Positions 9,053 to 17,549 of a DNA stretch of 54,661 bases are shown here, in pieces. The notes beneath the pieces were generated by a model. The model saw only the letters and a list, made by a program, of their open reading frames with translations, was not told the origin of the DNA and made no database searches. Source of the DNA: JAHBNG01 sp039028975 (GTDB lineage Bacteria; Chloroflexota; Anaerolineae; Caldilineales; Caldilineaceae); the NCBI GenBank assembly GCA_039028975.1, contig JBCCHB010000116.1:1-54661 (forward strand). Reading direction: 5' to 3'. Within the stretch, counting starts at the first letter, position 1; each line of letters begins with the position of its first letter. A program made the position numbers and the translations under genes.

Positions 9053-10186
9053 ATGAATCAGTTCCTCAAACGTCTGATGATTTTAACTATGACGGCCGGG
9101 CTTTTGTTGGCCGCCTGCGCAGTTCCGGCAGCCGCACCTGCTGAAGAGGCAGCTAGCGAAAGCTCTGCTGACGCTTCTGCCGAGGCGACTGCTGCGCCAG
9201 CTGAGGAAGAAGGTGATGGAGAAGGTGGGACAATGGATGGACCCACCATGGTATTGCTGCCCAAATTCCTTGGTATTTTGGTCTTTGATCAAGCCAATAC
9301 GGGTGCCGCTGAAGCGGCGGCTGAATTGGGTGCGCCCGAACCTGAATTTCTTGGACCCACTGCTGAGAATAGTGTGGAAGGACAGATCGATATTGTCACC
9401 ACTGCGGCCACTCGGGGTGTTGATGCTGTCATGATCTCCAATAACTCAGGCGATCAGATTGTGCCCGCTGCCCAGGCTGCCAGAGATGCTGGGGCCGTGG
9501 TTGTCACCTGGGATTCGCCCATTCCGTCTGCCGAGGGTGAGCAGCTCTTTATTGCGCAGGTTGATTTTGATGAAACAGGCGTTGTCATGGCCGATATGGC
9601 GCTAAACATTTTGGGGGAAGATGGGGGACAGATGGCCATTCTCTCTGCTTCGCCTGATGCCGCCAACCAGAATGCCTGGAATGCAGCCTTTGAAGAAGCT
9701 CTGGCCAACGATGAAAAGTATGCCAACATTGAGATGGTCGATCTGGTCTATGGGAATGATCAATCTGAGGATTCCTACAACCAAGCTTTGGCACTTGTTG
9801 ATAAGCACCCAGACATAGAGCTGATTATGGCCCCCACAACTGTGGGCATTGCATCTGCTGCTAAGGCTATGCAGGATGAAGAGCTTTGTGATCAGGTTAA
9901 GGTAAGCGGCCTAGGGCTACCGGCTGAAATGGTCTCCTTTACCTTGAATGGGTGTGCGCCTGAGTTTGCCCTCTGGAGCTTTGTGGACCTAGGGTACCTA
10001 ACCTACCACGCCACCTATAATCTCGTGACAGGTGCCATCACTGCCGAAGAAGGACAGACCTTTGAAGCAGGTCGCATGGGATCTTACACTATCGAGAAAG
10101 ATCCCACCCGCGAAGAAGGGCTGCGCGTTCTGATGGGGCCATTTTCCGTCTATGATGCCAGCAATGTTGAGGCTGCAGCTCAATAG
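9053..10186 (+). CDS. sugar-binding lipoprotein of the ABC importer (RhaS-like)
   Basis: A 377-residue periplasmic-binding-protein type 1 family lipoprotein. Residues 1-22 form a lipoprotein signal with lipobox LLAAC (Cys22), followed by an Ala/Glu/Ser-rich linker to about residue 60, as is common in Chloroflexota. The mature domain has PBP1 features: an opening strand PKFLGILVFDQANTGAAEAA, DAVMISNN, AVVVTWDSP and a C-terminal LWSFVDLGYLTYHAT plus GPFSVYDASNV, which resemble rhamnose-binding RhaS. It should deliver the sugar to the permeases encoded at 5220 and 7185. An AGGAG Shine-Dalgarno lies seven bases before the ATG. The substrate call (L-rhamnose or another 6-deoxyhexose) is an inference from motifs and the adjacent fucosidase. 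Confidence 0.9.
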   Translation: MNQFLKRLMILTMTAGLLLAACAVPAAAPAEEAASESSADASAEATAAPAEEEGDGEGGTMDGPTMVLLPKFLGILVFDQANTGAAEAAAELGAPEPEFLGPTAENSVEGQIDIVTTAATRGVDAVMISNNSGDQIVPAAQAARDAGAVVVTWDSPIPSAEGEQLFIAQVDFDETGVVMADMALNILGEDGGQMAILSASPDAANQNAWNAAFEEALANDEKYANIEMVDLVYGNDQSEDSYNQALALVDKHPDIELIMAPTTVGIASAAKAMQDEELCDQVKVSGLGLPAEMVSFTLNGCAPEFALWSFVDLGYLTYHATYNLVTGAITAEEGQTFEAGRMGSYTIEKDPTREEGLRVLMGPFSVYDASNVEAAAQ

Positions 10187-10574
10187 ACAGGTGGCAAATG
10201 ACGAGCGGTAAGTGAAATAATAAAATTCTATCGAGCCGCCTCCATTTGCGAACCAACATTTTCGAGTTGTTGCGGATTAAAAATCTTGGGTAAGTGGCAC
10301 TTTGTCGGCGATGCCTTCTGACTGATGAGACGAAGTGCCTGTTACCCCGAGGTTTTGTTGTTTCAGAACAACTCTATTCTCGACCATATCAATGGTTATG
10401 GGGCTTTGGGCCGTGGCAATGGTGAATTGATTGGTCATCAATGGGCCTACAGCAGCAAGAGAAAATTTACCATGAAGTGATTGAAGGGGCATGAAGCCCC
10501 TCATAGTTAACCTTCATTTTCTTCAGGCCCTTCATGGTTCGATTAGGCTTTTTGCAGCGAACTCATCAATCGGC
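10187..10574. other. intergenic region
   Basis: These 388 bases lie between the converging binding-protein and fucosidase genes. A 75-codon minus-strand frame (10277-10504) exists but matches nothing I know and has no convincing start signal, so I leave it unannotated. No strong terminator hairpin was seen. Confidence 0.4.
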
Positions 10575-11840
10575 TCAAGACTTAGTCAGCACGATGACCG
10601 TTGCCACTGGATCTGGCGCAGACGGTGGCCCCTCAACGATTGTCTTCCCTTCCTGAATTGAGACAATAAGCGGATCACTAGCTGGCTCAGTGAGTAAGTA
10701 GGCATTGGCAAACTCAATCCCCTCCAATCGAATCTTCCCATCCTTAGGCCAATCAAAGACGTGGAGATAGACGTGGTTCTCATCCTGGGTGGTGCGACAC
10801 CAAGATTCTCCCTGGAGCGGACCCGGTTTTGTGCCATAAATGGCTTGCCCATTGACCTCCAGCCACGCTCCCATTGCGCGCAGTCGTTCAATACTGGGAT
10901 CTGGAATGGCACCGGTTTCCGTAGGCCCTATATTCAAAAGGTAATTTCCGCCCTTGCTCACGATATCAGTCAGCTTGCAAATCAGCTCTTCACTCGACTT
11001 CCAGTTGTGGTCGTTGAACTTGAAACCCCACGTATCGTTGATGGTGGCGGGGGTCTCCCAGTCTAGCTGAGCCACCAGGTTGCCGGGAATCGCATTATCC
11101 CGGGCCGTAGCGTAATCGCCTAACGTATTGCCCAATCGTCCGCAGACCAAGCACTCTGGCTGAAGCCGATTACAGAGATCGAGCAGTTGGCGACTCTGGG
11201 CTTCACTAATCCCTTTGGGTGTATCAAACCAGATGAGGCAAACGGGGCCATAGTTGGTAAGCAAATCTGTAACATGGGGCACCACATAATTATCCAGGTA
11301 GTTCTGGAAATTCTGGGCTGTTGGGTCGTAGTCCCAGTCATTTCCATCGCCGTCGGGGTGGTGCCAATCTTGGACTTGGGAGTAGTAGAAGCCCAGCTTC
11401 ATCTCTTGTCGGGCGCACTCATCGGCCAGCTCTTTGATGACGTCCCGACCAAATGGCGTGGCGTCCACCATATTGTATTCGCCCACTGATGGTTTGAAGA
11501 GACAGAAACCGTCGTGATGTTTGGAGGTGATAACAATATATTTCTGGCCTGCAGCCTTGGCTAGATCCACAATCTCCTTGGCACTAAAGTCTACTGGATT
11601 GAATTGCCCCGCCAACTGCTCATACTCGGCCACCGGAATACGTGCTCGCAGCATGATCCATTCACCAATGCCTGGAATCTCCTCACCTTGCCAAATCCCT
11701 GCCGGAATTGCGTACAGCCCCCAATGAATAAAAAGGCCAAACTTAGCAGCCCGCCACCAATCCAGACGGGGATCTTCATTTGCACCAGCTCGCTGGCCAC
11801 GAGCGAGGACGATGTTGTCGGCTTGCATAGTTTCTGTCAT
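10575..11840 (-). CDS. alpha-L-fucosidase, GH29
   Basis: A 421-residue glycoside hydrolase family 29 enzyme, releasing L-fucose from glycans by a retaining mechanism. Diagnostic blocks are FGLFIHWGLYAIPAG, YIVITSKHHDGFCLF and VCLIWFDTPKG, where the Asp of WFD is the expected nucleophile. No signal peptide is seen, so it probably acts in the cytoplasm on imported oligosaccharides. The start is set at the ATG of MTETMQADN, which has AAGGAG nine bases upstream; the in-frame extension to 11942 adds a hydrophobic, Cys-rich stretch without a ribosome site. It lies next to the deoxysugar importer, suggesting a shared fucose/rhamnose scavenging role. Confidence 0.93.
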   Translation of the reverse strand: MTETMQADNIVLARGQRAGANEDPRLDWWRAAKFGLFIHWGLYAIPAGIWQGEEIPGIGEWIMLRARIPVAEYEQLAGQFNPVDFSAKEIVDLAKAAGQKYIVITSKHHDGFCLFKPSVGEYNMVDATPFGRDVIKELADECARQEMKLGFYYSQVQDWHHPDGDGNDWDYDPTAQNFQNYLDNYVVPHVTDLLTNYGPVCLIWFDTPKGISEAQSRQLLDLCNRLQPECLVCGRLGNTLGDYATARDNAIPGNLVAQLDWETPATINDTWGFKFNDHNWKSSEELICKLTDIVSKGGNYLLNIGPTETGAIPDPSIERLRAMGAWLEVNGQAIYGTKPGPLQGESWCRTTQDENHVYLHVFDWPKDGKIRLEGIEFANAYLLTEPASDPLIVSIQEGKTIVEGPPSAPDPVATVIVLTKS

Positions 11841-12154
11841 AGGGTTTGCTCCTTTTGGTGGGTTTGTCGTCCATATAAATTCTAGAACGATACCATACCG
11901 ACAACAAAAGCACAACAGACAGGAGAATATTGGGAATAGCACACCAACCCAACCTGTTCTATAATCGATAGTCCACGGTCGCTTGGTCGTTAGTCCAAAG
12001 TCGGCACTGCCGATGTTGTCCCCCTTGCGGTCTACTGATAGTATATAAAAATATTAGAATCCCAGAATCGAAGAGCCGATTCTGGGATTGTCTTTTTGGA
12101 TAAATCTGCCCAGATTATTCCCACAGACCCTTGCACCAGGAGGTGCTCCCTGTT
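11841..12154. other. divergent intergenic region upstream of the MFS gene
   Basis: The 314 bases between the fucosidase (minus) and MFS (plus) starts contain the hairpin described separately and short low-complexity text of the AGTCCA/GGTCG type also found near 13721. No gene is supported. Confidence 0.45.
12058..12097 (+). terminator. intrinsic terminator-like hairpin in the MFS leader
   Basis: A perfect 13-base-pair stem (12058-12070 with 12077-12089, AATCCCAGAATCG and complement) with a six-base loop is followed by GTCTTTTT. It sits 57 bases before the MFS start codon and downstream of no plus-strand gene, so it is either an attenuator in the MFS leader or a terminator blocking read-through. 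Confidence 0.7.
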
Positions 12155-13666
12155 TTGAATACATTCTCCACCACCCTACGCCGTATCTTCCGATCTAGCT
12201 CCGGTATGAAAGCCGCGGATGTGTCTGACCCGTCCATACACGATCTTCCTGACCCGATGGAATCAACTTCTTCCATGGAGGCAACTGAACCGGACGACGG
12301 GTTGGTCCCCCGTAGCACGGCCTGGCGCATCCTCATCAGCCTCATGTTTCCATCCATGCTTATGCCCTTGGCGTCTTCCATGTCTAGCGTAGCACTACCA
12401 GTGATCCGAGACCAATTTCAGCTACAGGCTGACGTGACGGCGTGGGTGCCAACCGCTTTCACCTTGCCTTTCATGATCTTGATGCCCGTTTATGGTCGGC
12501 TGAGTGATGCGGTGGGGCGGCGACGGTTGATCCTGGCAGGGACAATGGTCTGTGCCTTGGGAACGGTTATTGTTTTTGTGGCCCCAGACGTGCCGTGGAT
12601 TATGGCAGGTAGAGCCATCCAAGGGGTGGGACTGGCGGGAATGATGCCGTTGGGGTTAGCCATGATTTCGGCTGTATTTCCAGCTGCCGAACGAGGCCGC
12701 GCGTTGGGGACGTGGAGTTCAGTGGGTCCAATAGCTGGGTTCATCTCGCCGCTGCTGGCCGGTTTTCTGATTGATGGATGGGGATGGCGGACTGCTTTTC
12801 TGCCCCCGATACTCATGTGTATCGTGGCGTATGCCGTAGTCTGGCGCAACATTCCCTCTGGCTTAAGTAACGTACGCCCCGACTTTTGGCAAACCTTTGA
12901 TTGGGGCGGAACGGGGCTGTTGGCGTCAACCCTTACCTGCTTACTCTTCTATCTCTCCAGCGGTCCCATCACCGGCTATCCACCTTTGCAAGATTGGCGT
13001 CTGCTGGCTGGGGTCCTGCTCCTGTTGGGCACATTCCTCTGGTGGGAGCGGCACCATCCCAACCCCTTTATGCCTCTGAATCTCTTCTCCAACTTGGCCT
13101 TTACCCAAGGCACGTTGGGGGCCGCCACTCGTATGGTCTCCATGATGGCCCTCTTTTTTACATTGCCTCTTTACCTGGTAGATGTACGGGGCATGACCGC
13201 TTCCGGCGTGGGTGGGATGGCTATGATCATGCCTGGGGCCATGGCTTTAATGGTGCGCTGGGCGGGTGGAATTGCGGACAAATTTGGCAGCCGTCGACCC
13301 ATCATGATTGGATTTTCAATTCAACTTATCGTTTTGATTCTCTTCTCCCGGCTCAATGCAGAATCACCATTATGGACACTGGTTGCACTGTTGGCCATCC
13401 ACGGCGCCGCGGTCGGTTTGGTTCTGGCACCACTCCATACCATGACGTTACGAACCATTTCGGACGAGATGATGGGGACGGCGGCAGGCTTCTACAGCAT
13501 GGTCCGCTTCGTTGGAACCGCCATTGGCGTAGCCCTTGCAGGCGTCCTCCTCCAAAACGGACTGGACCAGGGCCTAACCCAAATCGAAGCCTACCAGCGC
13601 GTCTTCCTCAGCTTTACCGTCTTTTCCGTGCTGGGGATTCTGTTGATGATGTGGAAGGTGGGCAAG

Positions 13667-13669
<3 letters not shown>
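12155..13669 (+). CDS. MFS transporter, DHA2-like multidrug exporter
   Basis: A major facilitator of about 504 residues with 14 predicted membrane segments, like the DHA2 drug:H+ antiporters. Motif A is visible as GRLSDAVGRRRLILAG and motif C-like glycine-rich text as GPIAGFISPLLAGFLIDGWGWR. The first 55 residues are hydrophilic and variable. I choose the TTG at 12155 because AGGAGGT lies ten bases before it; a TTG at 12131 would precede that ribosome site. A terminator-like hairpin lies in the leader. The substrate is unknown. Confidence 0.88.
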
Positions 13670-13783
<114 letters not shown>

Positions 13784-13786
13784 ACC

Positions 13787-14698
13787 TCACCGATTTGCAT
13801 ATGCCTCTTTGCGTTCTGTTGGATTGAGTCCCTTATCAAGAAAGAGCTGAATCCATTCATCACAGGATTGGGTGACGTGGGCCGGATCGTTGGCGCTGCG
13901 GGCAATAAATCCAGGTACGTTTTCACGCCCGGTTGGTAAACCGATTTGGTTGTAGCGGGTGTCCACACTCCAGCGAACGGTTTGGGAAGTGTTGGGGATT
14001 GAGCGATGGGCAACCCGCTCCATGGTAAGCAGTACATCTCCCACGTCCATTTCGCATAGAATAGCTTCCCCGGCGGGTAGATCTTCTTCGGCGATTCCAA
14101 TCCGAGCTGTGTGGCCTTCCATCTGGATGAGCTGCTGATGGGGCAAATAACCGCCCTTGTGGGAACCAGCCAGCACCTCCATGCAGCCATTCTCCGCTGT
14201 AGCTGGCACTAGAGGAACCCAGCAATTGGCCACTAGCGTTTCTCCGGCCTCTTCTGGTGTTAAGTACCCCAGGTCTTGATGCCAGGGGACCACAGTCTCC
14301 TCATGAGCAGGCATCTTGGCGCGCAGGGCAAACTGGGGATGGGCCAGAATTTCCGGACCAATCAAGGATTCTACAATATCCAGAAGTGCTGAGGCTGACC
14401 GGAGGGCAAACATACCTGGACTCTTACGCTTGCCGGACTGGATTTCGCGCCAGATCCAGTTGCGATCTGTGGCTGCGTTACAAACAAGGTGGAGGCGCGT
14501 CTCAAAAGGAGCATCGGCATGGCGATCTTTGGGATCCAGAATGCCTTTGTCAATGGCTTGATTTGTCAGATCATCCACCTGTTGATTCAGTTCGTCAATC
14601 AGCGGCTGAATGGACGCTTTGGGCAGACAATCTCGCACAAGCAAAAAGCCGTCGTCATGAAACTTTTGGATCTGTTGATCGGTTAGACCGTTGGGCAT
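13787..14698 (-). CDS. phytanoyl-CoA dioxygenase (PhyH) family protein
   Basis: A 303-residue Fe(II)/2-oxoglutarate oxygenase of the PhyH family. The iron triad is visible: His-x-Asp in VVPWHQDLGYL and the distal His in RVAHRSIPNTS, followed by the 2-oxoglutarate-binding Arg in TVRWSVDTRY. Its start overlaps the end of the upstream gene by 16 bases, so it is the last gene of a four-gene minus-strand run. PhyH members hydroxylate varied small molecules; the substrate here is unknown. Confidence 0.9.
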   Translation of the reverse strand: MPNGLTDQQIQKFHDDGFLLVRDCLPKASIQPLIDELNQQVDDLTNQAIDKGILDPKDRHADAPFETRLHLVCNAATDRNWIWREIQSGKRKSPGMFALRSASALLDIVESLIGPEILAHPQFALRAKMPAHEETVVPWHQDLGYLTPEEAGETLVANCWVPLVPATAENGCMEVLAGSHKGGYLPHQQLIQMEGHTARIGIAEEDLPAGEAILCEMDVGDVLLTMERVAHRSIPNTSQTVRWSVDTRYNQIGLPTGRENVPGFIARSANDPAHVTQSCDEWIQLFLDKGLNPTERKEAYANR

Positions 14699-15474
14699 TG
14701 TATTCTCCTTTCCGAATTTGCCGCATCCGAAATCATCTGTAATGCAGAAACAACGTAAGATAGTCGCTTCTGTGTTTCGTCTCTGCTCTTTTCCCGTTCT
14801 GCCTTAAGCTCTGCCGCATCAGTTCCCTCGATAAAAGGATCCTCCCATGCCAGCCAGTCAACTTCCTTATTCTGAATGTCATTCTTCAACAGTAACATCA
14901 TCTCTGCCACCATATCAATACCAGAGCTGTGGACATGGGGCATGATGCGCCGCAACTCTTTGCCCTGTACGACCAAGTGACACCAGCCAAAATCGAGCCG
15001 CTTGCCAAAAAGAAGCTCACCTGCTTTGGTCGCCATCCCCTCAAGTGCATGGTAATTTTGAGGATGAGTCTCCCAAGCTGTGGGTGAACGTTCAAAACAG
15101 AGAGGAAGCGATTCCGCTTTTAGCTCGCGGATGTCGCTTTGAAACTGAGCCGCGTAGTCACTCTGTAGGGCAAAGGCCACCCGGTCGATATAGGCGAGAT
15201 GAATGCCCTGATCTGGTGAAGCACGCTCAGCCGCCCTCTGATAGAGGATGGCAAACTCTTTGCCTACTGGCAACTGATCCGGCAAATATACGATATGGAA
15301 AAACGGATCCCCTTTGCACCAGTGGACATACTCTTTCTGAGCCTCTTGCATTGATGGGGAGATGCTAATAACAGCCGTCTTGAATAGCCCCTTTAACTGT
15401 ACCGTAATCTTTTTTAGATGAGGAAACAGATTTCCCTTGGGGTCAAACATTGGCATGGCAAGAATGGGTTTCAT
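14683..15474 (-). CDS. unknown protein
   Basis: A 263-residue soluble protein I do not recognise. It opens with a strand-like MKPILAMPMFDPKG and contains ISISPSM and HLAYIDRVAFAL, which could be a nucleotide-sugar-like alpha/beta fold, but there is no clear DxD or P-loop. Its C-terminal 40 residues are charged and helical. It overlaps the PhyH gene by 16 bases and follows the APH-type kinase by 57 bases, so it is very likely co-transcribed with both. Confidence 0.75.
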   Translation of the reverse strand: MKPILAMPMFDPKGNLFPHLKKITVQLKGLFKTAVISISPSMQEAQKEYVHWCKGDPFFHIVYLPDQLPVGKEFAILYQRAAERASPDQGIHLAYIDRVAFALQSDYAAQFQSDIRELKAESLPLCFERSPTAWETHPQNYHALEGMATKAGELLFGKRLDFGWCHLVVQGKELRRIMPHVHSSGIDMVAEMMLLLKNDIQNKEVDWLAWEDPFIEGTDAAELKAEREKSRDETQKRLSYVVSALQMISDAANSERRIQCPTV

Positions 15475-15531
15475 GATGACCTTTCGTTCATGGCAACGAT
15501 AAATGTGCCAAGCTGACCAAAGAGCAGAACG

Positions 15532-16449
15532 TCACGTCGCCCACTCTGGACGAATCGAGTCAAAATAGTCGAAGTGATCCAGGATGGCGCGTATTCTCGT
15601 CTCGGTCTCTACCCAAGTATGTGGGTGAAATTCCAGTGTCCAAACTGTGGTAGATACGATGCTCATGGCGATGTATACGGATAGTTGAAGGCATTCAGCC
15701 TCACTAAGTTTCCTTTCACCAAAATAACCCTCAACTTGTCCCCGAGCAAAAGCTTCACTCAACGGCCAATTATACCACTCTAGCTTCACAAATTCGTGGA
15801 GGGGGTCTCCCCAATCATATCTGTTAAAGTCAAGAACGCCCGCATACCTCCCACAGTCAATAACGATGTTTCCCAAATGGAAATCATCGTGTTGGAGATA
15901 ATCTTGATCGGCTTCAGAGAAATCGTATTGCGTTTCAATAAAGCGCAAAATTCTCTCGTCATTTTTGAATCGATAGCCCCGCTCAAAATACTGATTTACG
16001 TAGCGTTCATGCTTTTTACACTTCCGCTCTTTCCAATTATTTGTCTCGCCAGGCAGGCTGTTAATCAGCTTTAAGTCCTTGCCAGCATCGACGCCGATTG
16101 TATATTGGCTCTCGGGCGGCAATTTTGTGATGTTCTCTTCAGCGTCAATCCCTGCCAGGTAACTATAGACCGTACACACAGCCTCTGTTTCATCATTTTG
16201 CAGCATGAGGATCGGTTGATTGCATTGCACGCCATTCTCATATAACTGCCTCATGATATCGAACTCCTGCTCTTTGCTTGAGGCTGATTGGAGTGGCGAT
16301 AGGCGAACTAAGTAGTCGCTCTGGCTAGCCAGTACCTTGAACTTCTTTTCGATGGAGAATCCCTTCTCAATGGCGGCGAGATGCTGTATCGGACCGATTC
16401 GCTCCTCAATCTGTTTTCGGAAAGGAGATATTTCAATCATATCAATCAC
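15532..16449 (-). CDS. aminoglycoside phosphotransferase (APH) family kinase
   Basis: A 305-residue small-molecule kinase of the APH/choline-kinase fold. The catalytic loop HDDFHLGNIV (about residues 187-196) matches the HxDxxxxN Brenner motif, and GVLDFNRYDWGDP supplies the Mg-binding Asp (about 207). Such proteins phosphorylate aminoglycosides, homoserine, methylthioribose or other alcohols; nothing in the sequence fixes the substrate. It starts six bases after the threonine aldolase stop, so the two are in one transcript. Confidence 0.88.
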   Translation of the reverse strand: MIDMIEISPFRKQIEERIGPIQHLAAIEKGFSIEKKFKVLASQSDYLVRLSPLQSASSKEQEFDIMRQLYENGVQCNQPILMLQNDETEAVCTVYSYLAGIDAEENITKLPPESQYTIGVDAGKDLKLINSLPGETNNWKERKCKKHERYVNQYFERGYRFKNDERILRFIETQYDFSEADQDYLQHDDFHLGNIVIDCGRYAGVLDFNRYDWGDPLHEFVKLEWYNWPLSEAFARGQVEGYFGERKLSEAECLQLSVYIAMSIVSTTVWTLEFHPHTWVETETRIRAILDHFDYFDSIRPEWAT

Positions 16450-16455
16450 CGATTT

Positions 16456-17505
16456 TTATGGTGACTTGTCATGTATGGCCGAGACAAATGCATTGGCAGC
16501 TTCAATCACCTGTTCTGGATTCACGTCCATGTGGGTCACTGCACGGATTAACGAGTCGCCCATTGCGCCGACATTGATCCCTTGCTTTTCTAGCCTGTCT
16601 CTTACTTTGGTAGCGGAGACACCCGTTTCACTCATATCCACGAAGACGATGTTGGTATCAATGGCGCCAGACGGCAGCTTGACGCCTGGATGTTGCCCCA
16701 CAATCTCGGCAAATCGGTTGGCATTGGCATGATCCTCGGCCAATCGATCGATGTTGTGTTCCAGGGCGTAAAGTCCAGCCGCAGCCAGATAACCGGCCTG
16801 ACGAAGCGCACCACCGATTCTCTGTTTCCAGCGCCACGCTTCGTCCACAAATTCCTGTGACCCAGCCAGAACCGCGCCCACCGCACAGCCCAGCCCTTTG
16901 GTCAGATCAATCCAAACGCTGTCGAATTGGCCCGCCATCTCTTTGGCCGATGCATCCGACGCCACCACGGCATTGAAGAGGCGTGCGCCATCCATATGCA
17001 GACCCAAATCATTTGCGCGCGCCACATTAACCACATCCTGAATCTCAGCCAACGACCAGACTGCCCCACCACCAAAGTTGGCTGTTTGCTCTACCTCCAC
17101 CAAACGAGGACGTGGCTCGTATCGGCTGCCTCCACGGATGGCCGCTTGTAGGGTTTCGCCGCTGTAGATGCCCCTTTCGCCATCCAATGGCCAAACGCTA
17201 GCACCAGACAACGCGGCCGGGCCGCCCGCTTCTGACGTGATAATGTGGGCGCTGCTGTGGGCGTAGATCTCATCCCCTGGCCTGCAATGAACCAAAATAG
17301 CAATCTCGTTGCACATGGTACCGGATGGCAAAAAGAGAGCCGCTTCCTGGCCTAGCAGATCAGCGACCCGCTCGCACAGTTCATTGACTGTGGGATCCAG
17401 TCCATGCTGTTCATCGCCTACCTGGGCCGTCATCATGGTTTCCAGCATGGCAGGACTCGGGCGCGTCTGTGTGTCACTATATAAATTTATCTTGCCTTCG
17501 ATCAT
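16456..17505 (-). CDS. ltaE: low-specificity L-threonine aldolase
   Basis: A 349-residue PLP enzyme of the beta-eliminating lyase family that splits threonine or allo-threonine to glycine and acetaldehyde. Family blocks include NLYSDTQTRPSPAML, GDEQHGLDPTVNEL (metal/substrate region), LHMDGARLFNA and the PLP lysine in DLTKGLGCAVG. The ATG at 17505 is preceded by AAGGA at a good distance; a 22-residue extension to 17571 has no support and would reach toward the next gene. It is the first of four packed genes (aldolase, kinase, unknown, PhyH). Confidence 0.92.
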   Translation of the reverse strand: MIEGKINLYSDTQTRPSPAMLETMMTAQVGDEQHGLDPTVNELCERVADLLGQEAALFLPSGTMCNEIAILVHCRPGDEIYAHSSAHIITSEAGGPAALSGASVWPLDGERGIYSGETLQAAIRGGSRYEPRPRLVEVEQTANFGGGAVWSLAEIQDVVNVARANDLGLHMDGARLFNAVVASDASAKEMAGQFDSVWIDLTKGLGCAVGAVLAGSQEFVDEAWRWKQRIGGALRQAGYLAAAGLYALEHNIDRLAEDHANANRFAEIVGQHPGVKLPSGAIDTNIVFVDMSETGVSATKVRDRLEKQGINVGAMGDSLIRAVTHMDVNPEQVIEAANAFVSAIHDKSP

Positions 17506-17549
17506 TGGGTATTCCTTTGAAATATTTGAGGATCGGAGGGAAAGAATCG

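Noticed and set aside
10277..10504. 75-codon minus-strand frame
   Set aside because: No known family, no convincing start signal; treated as intergenic.
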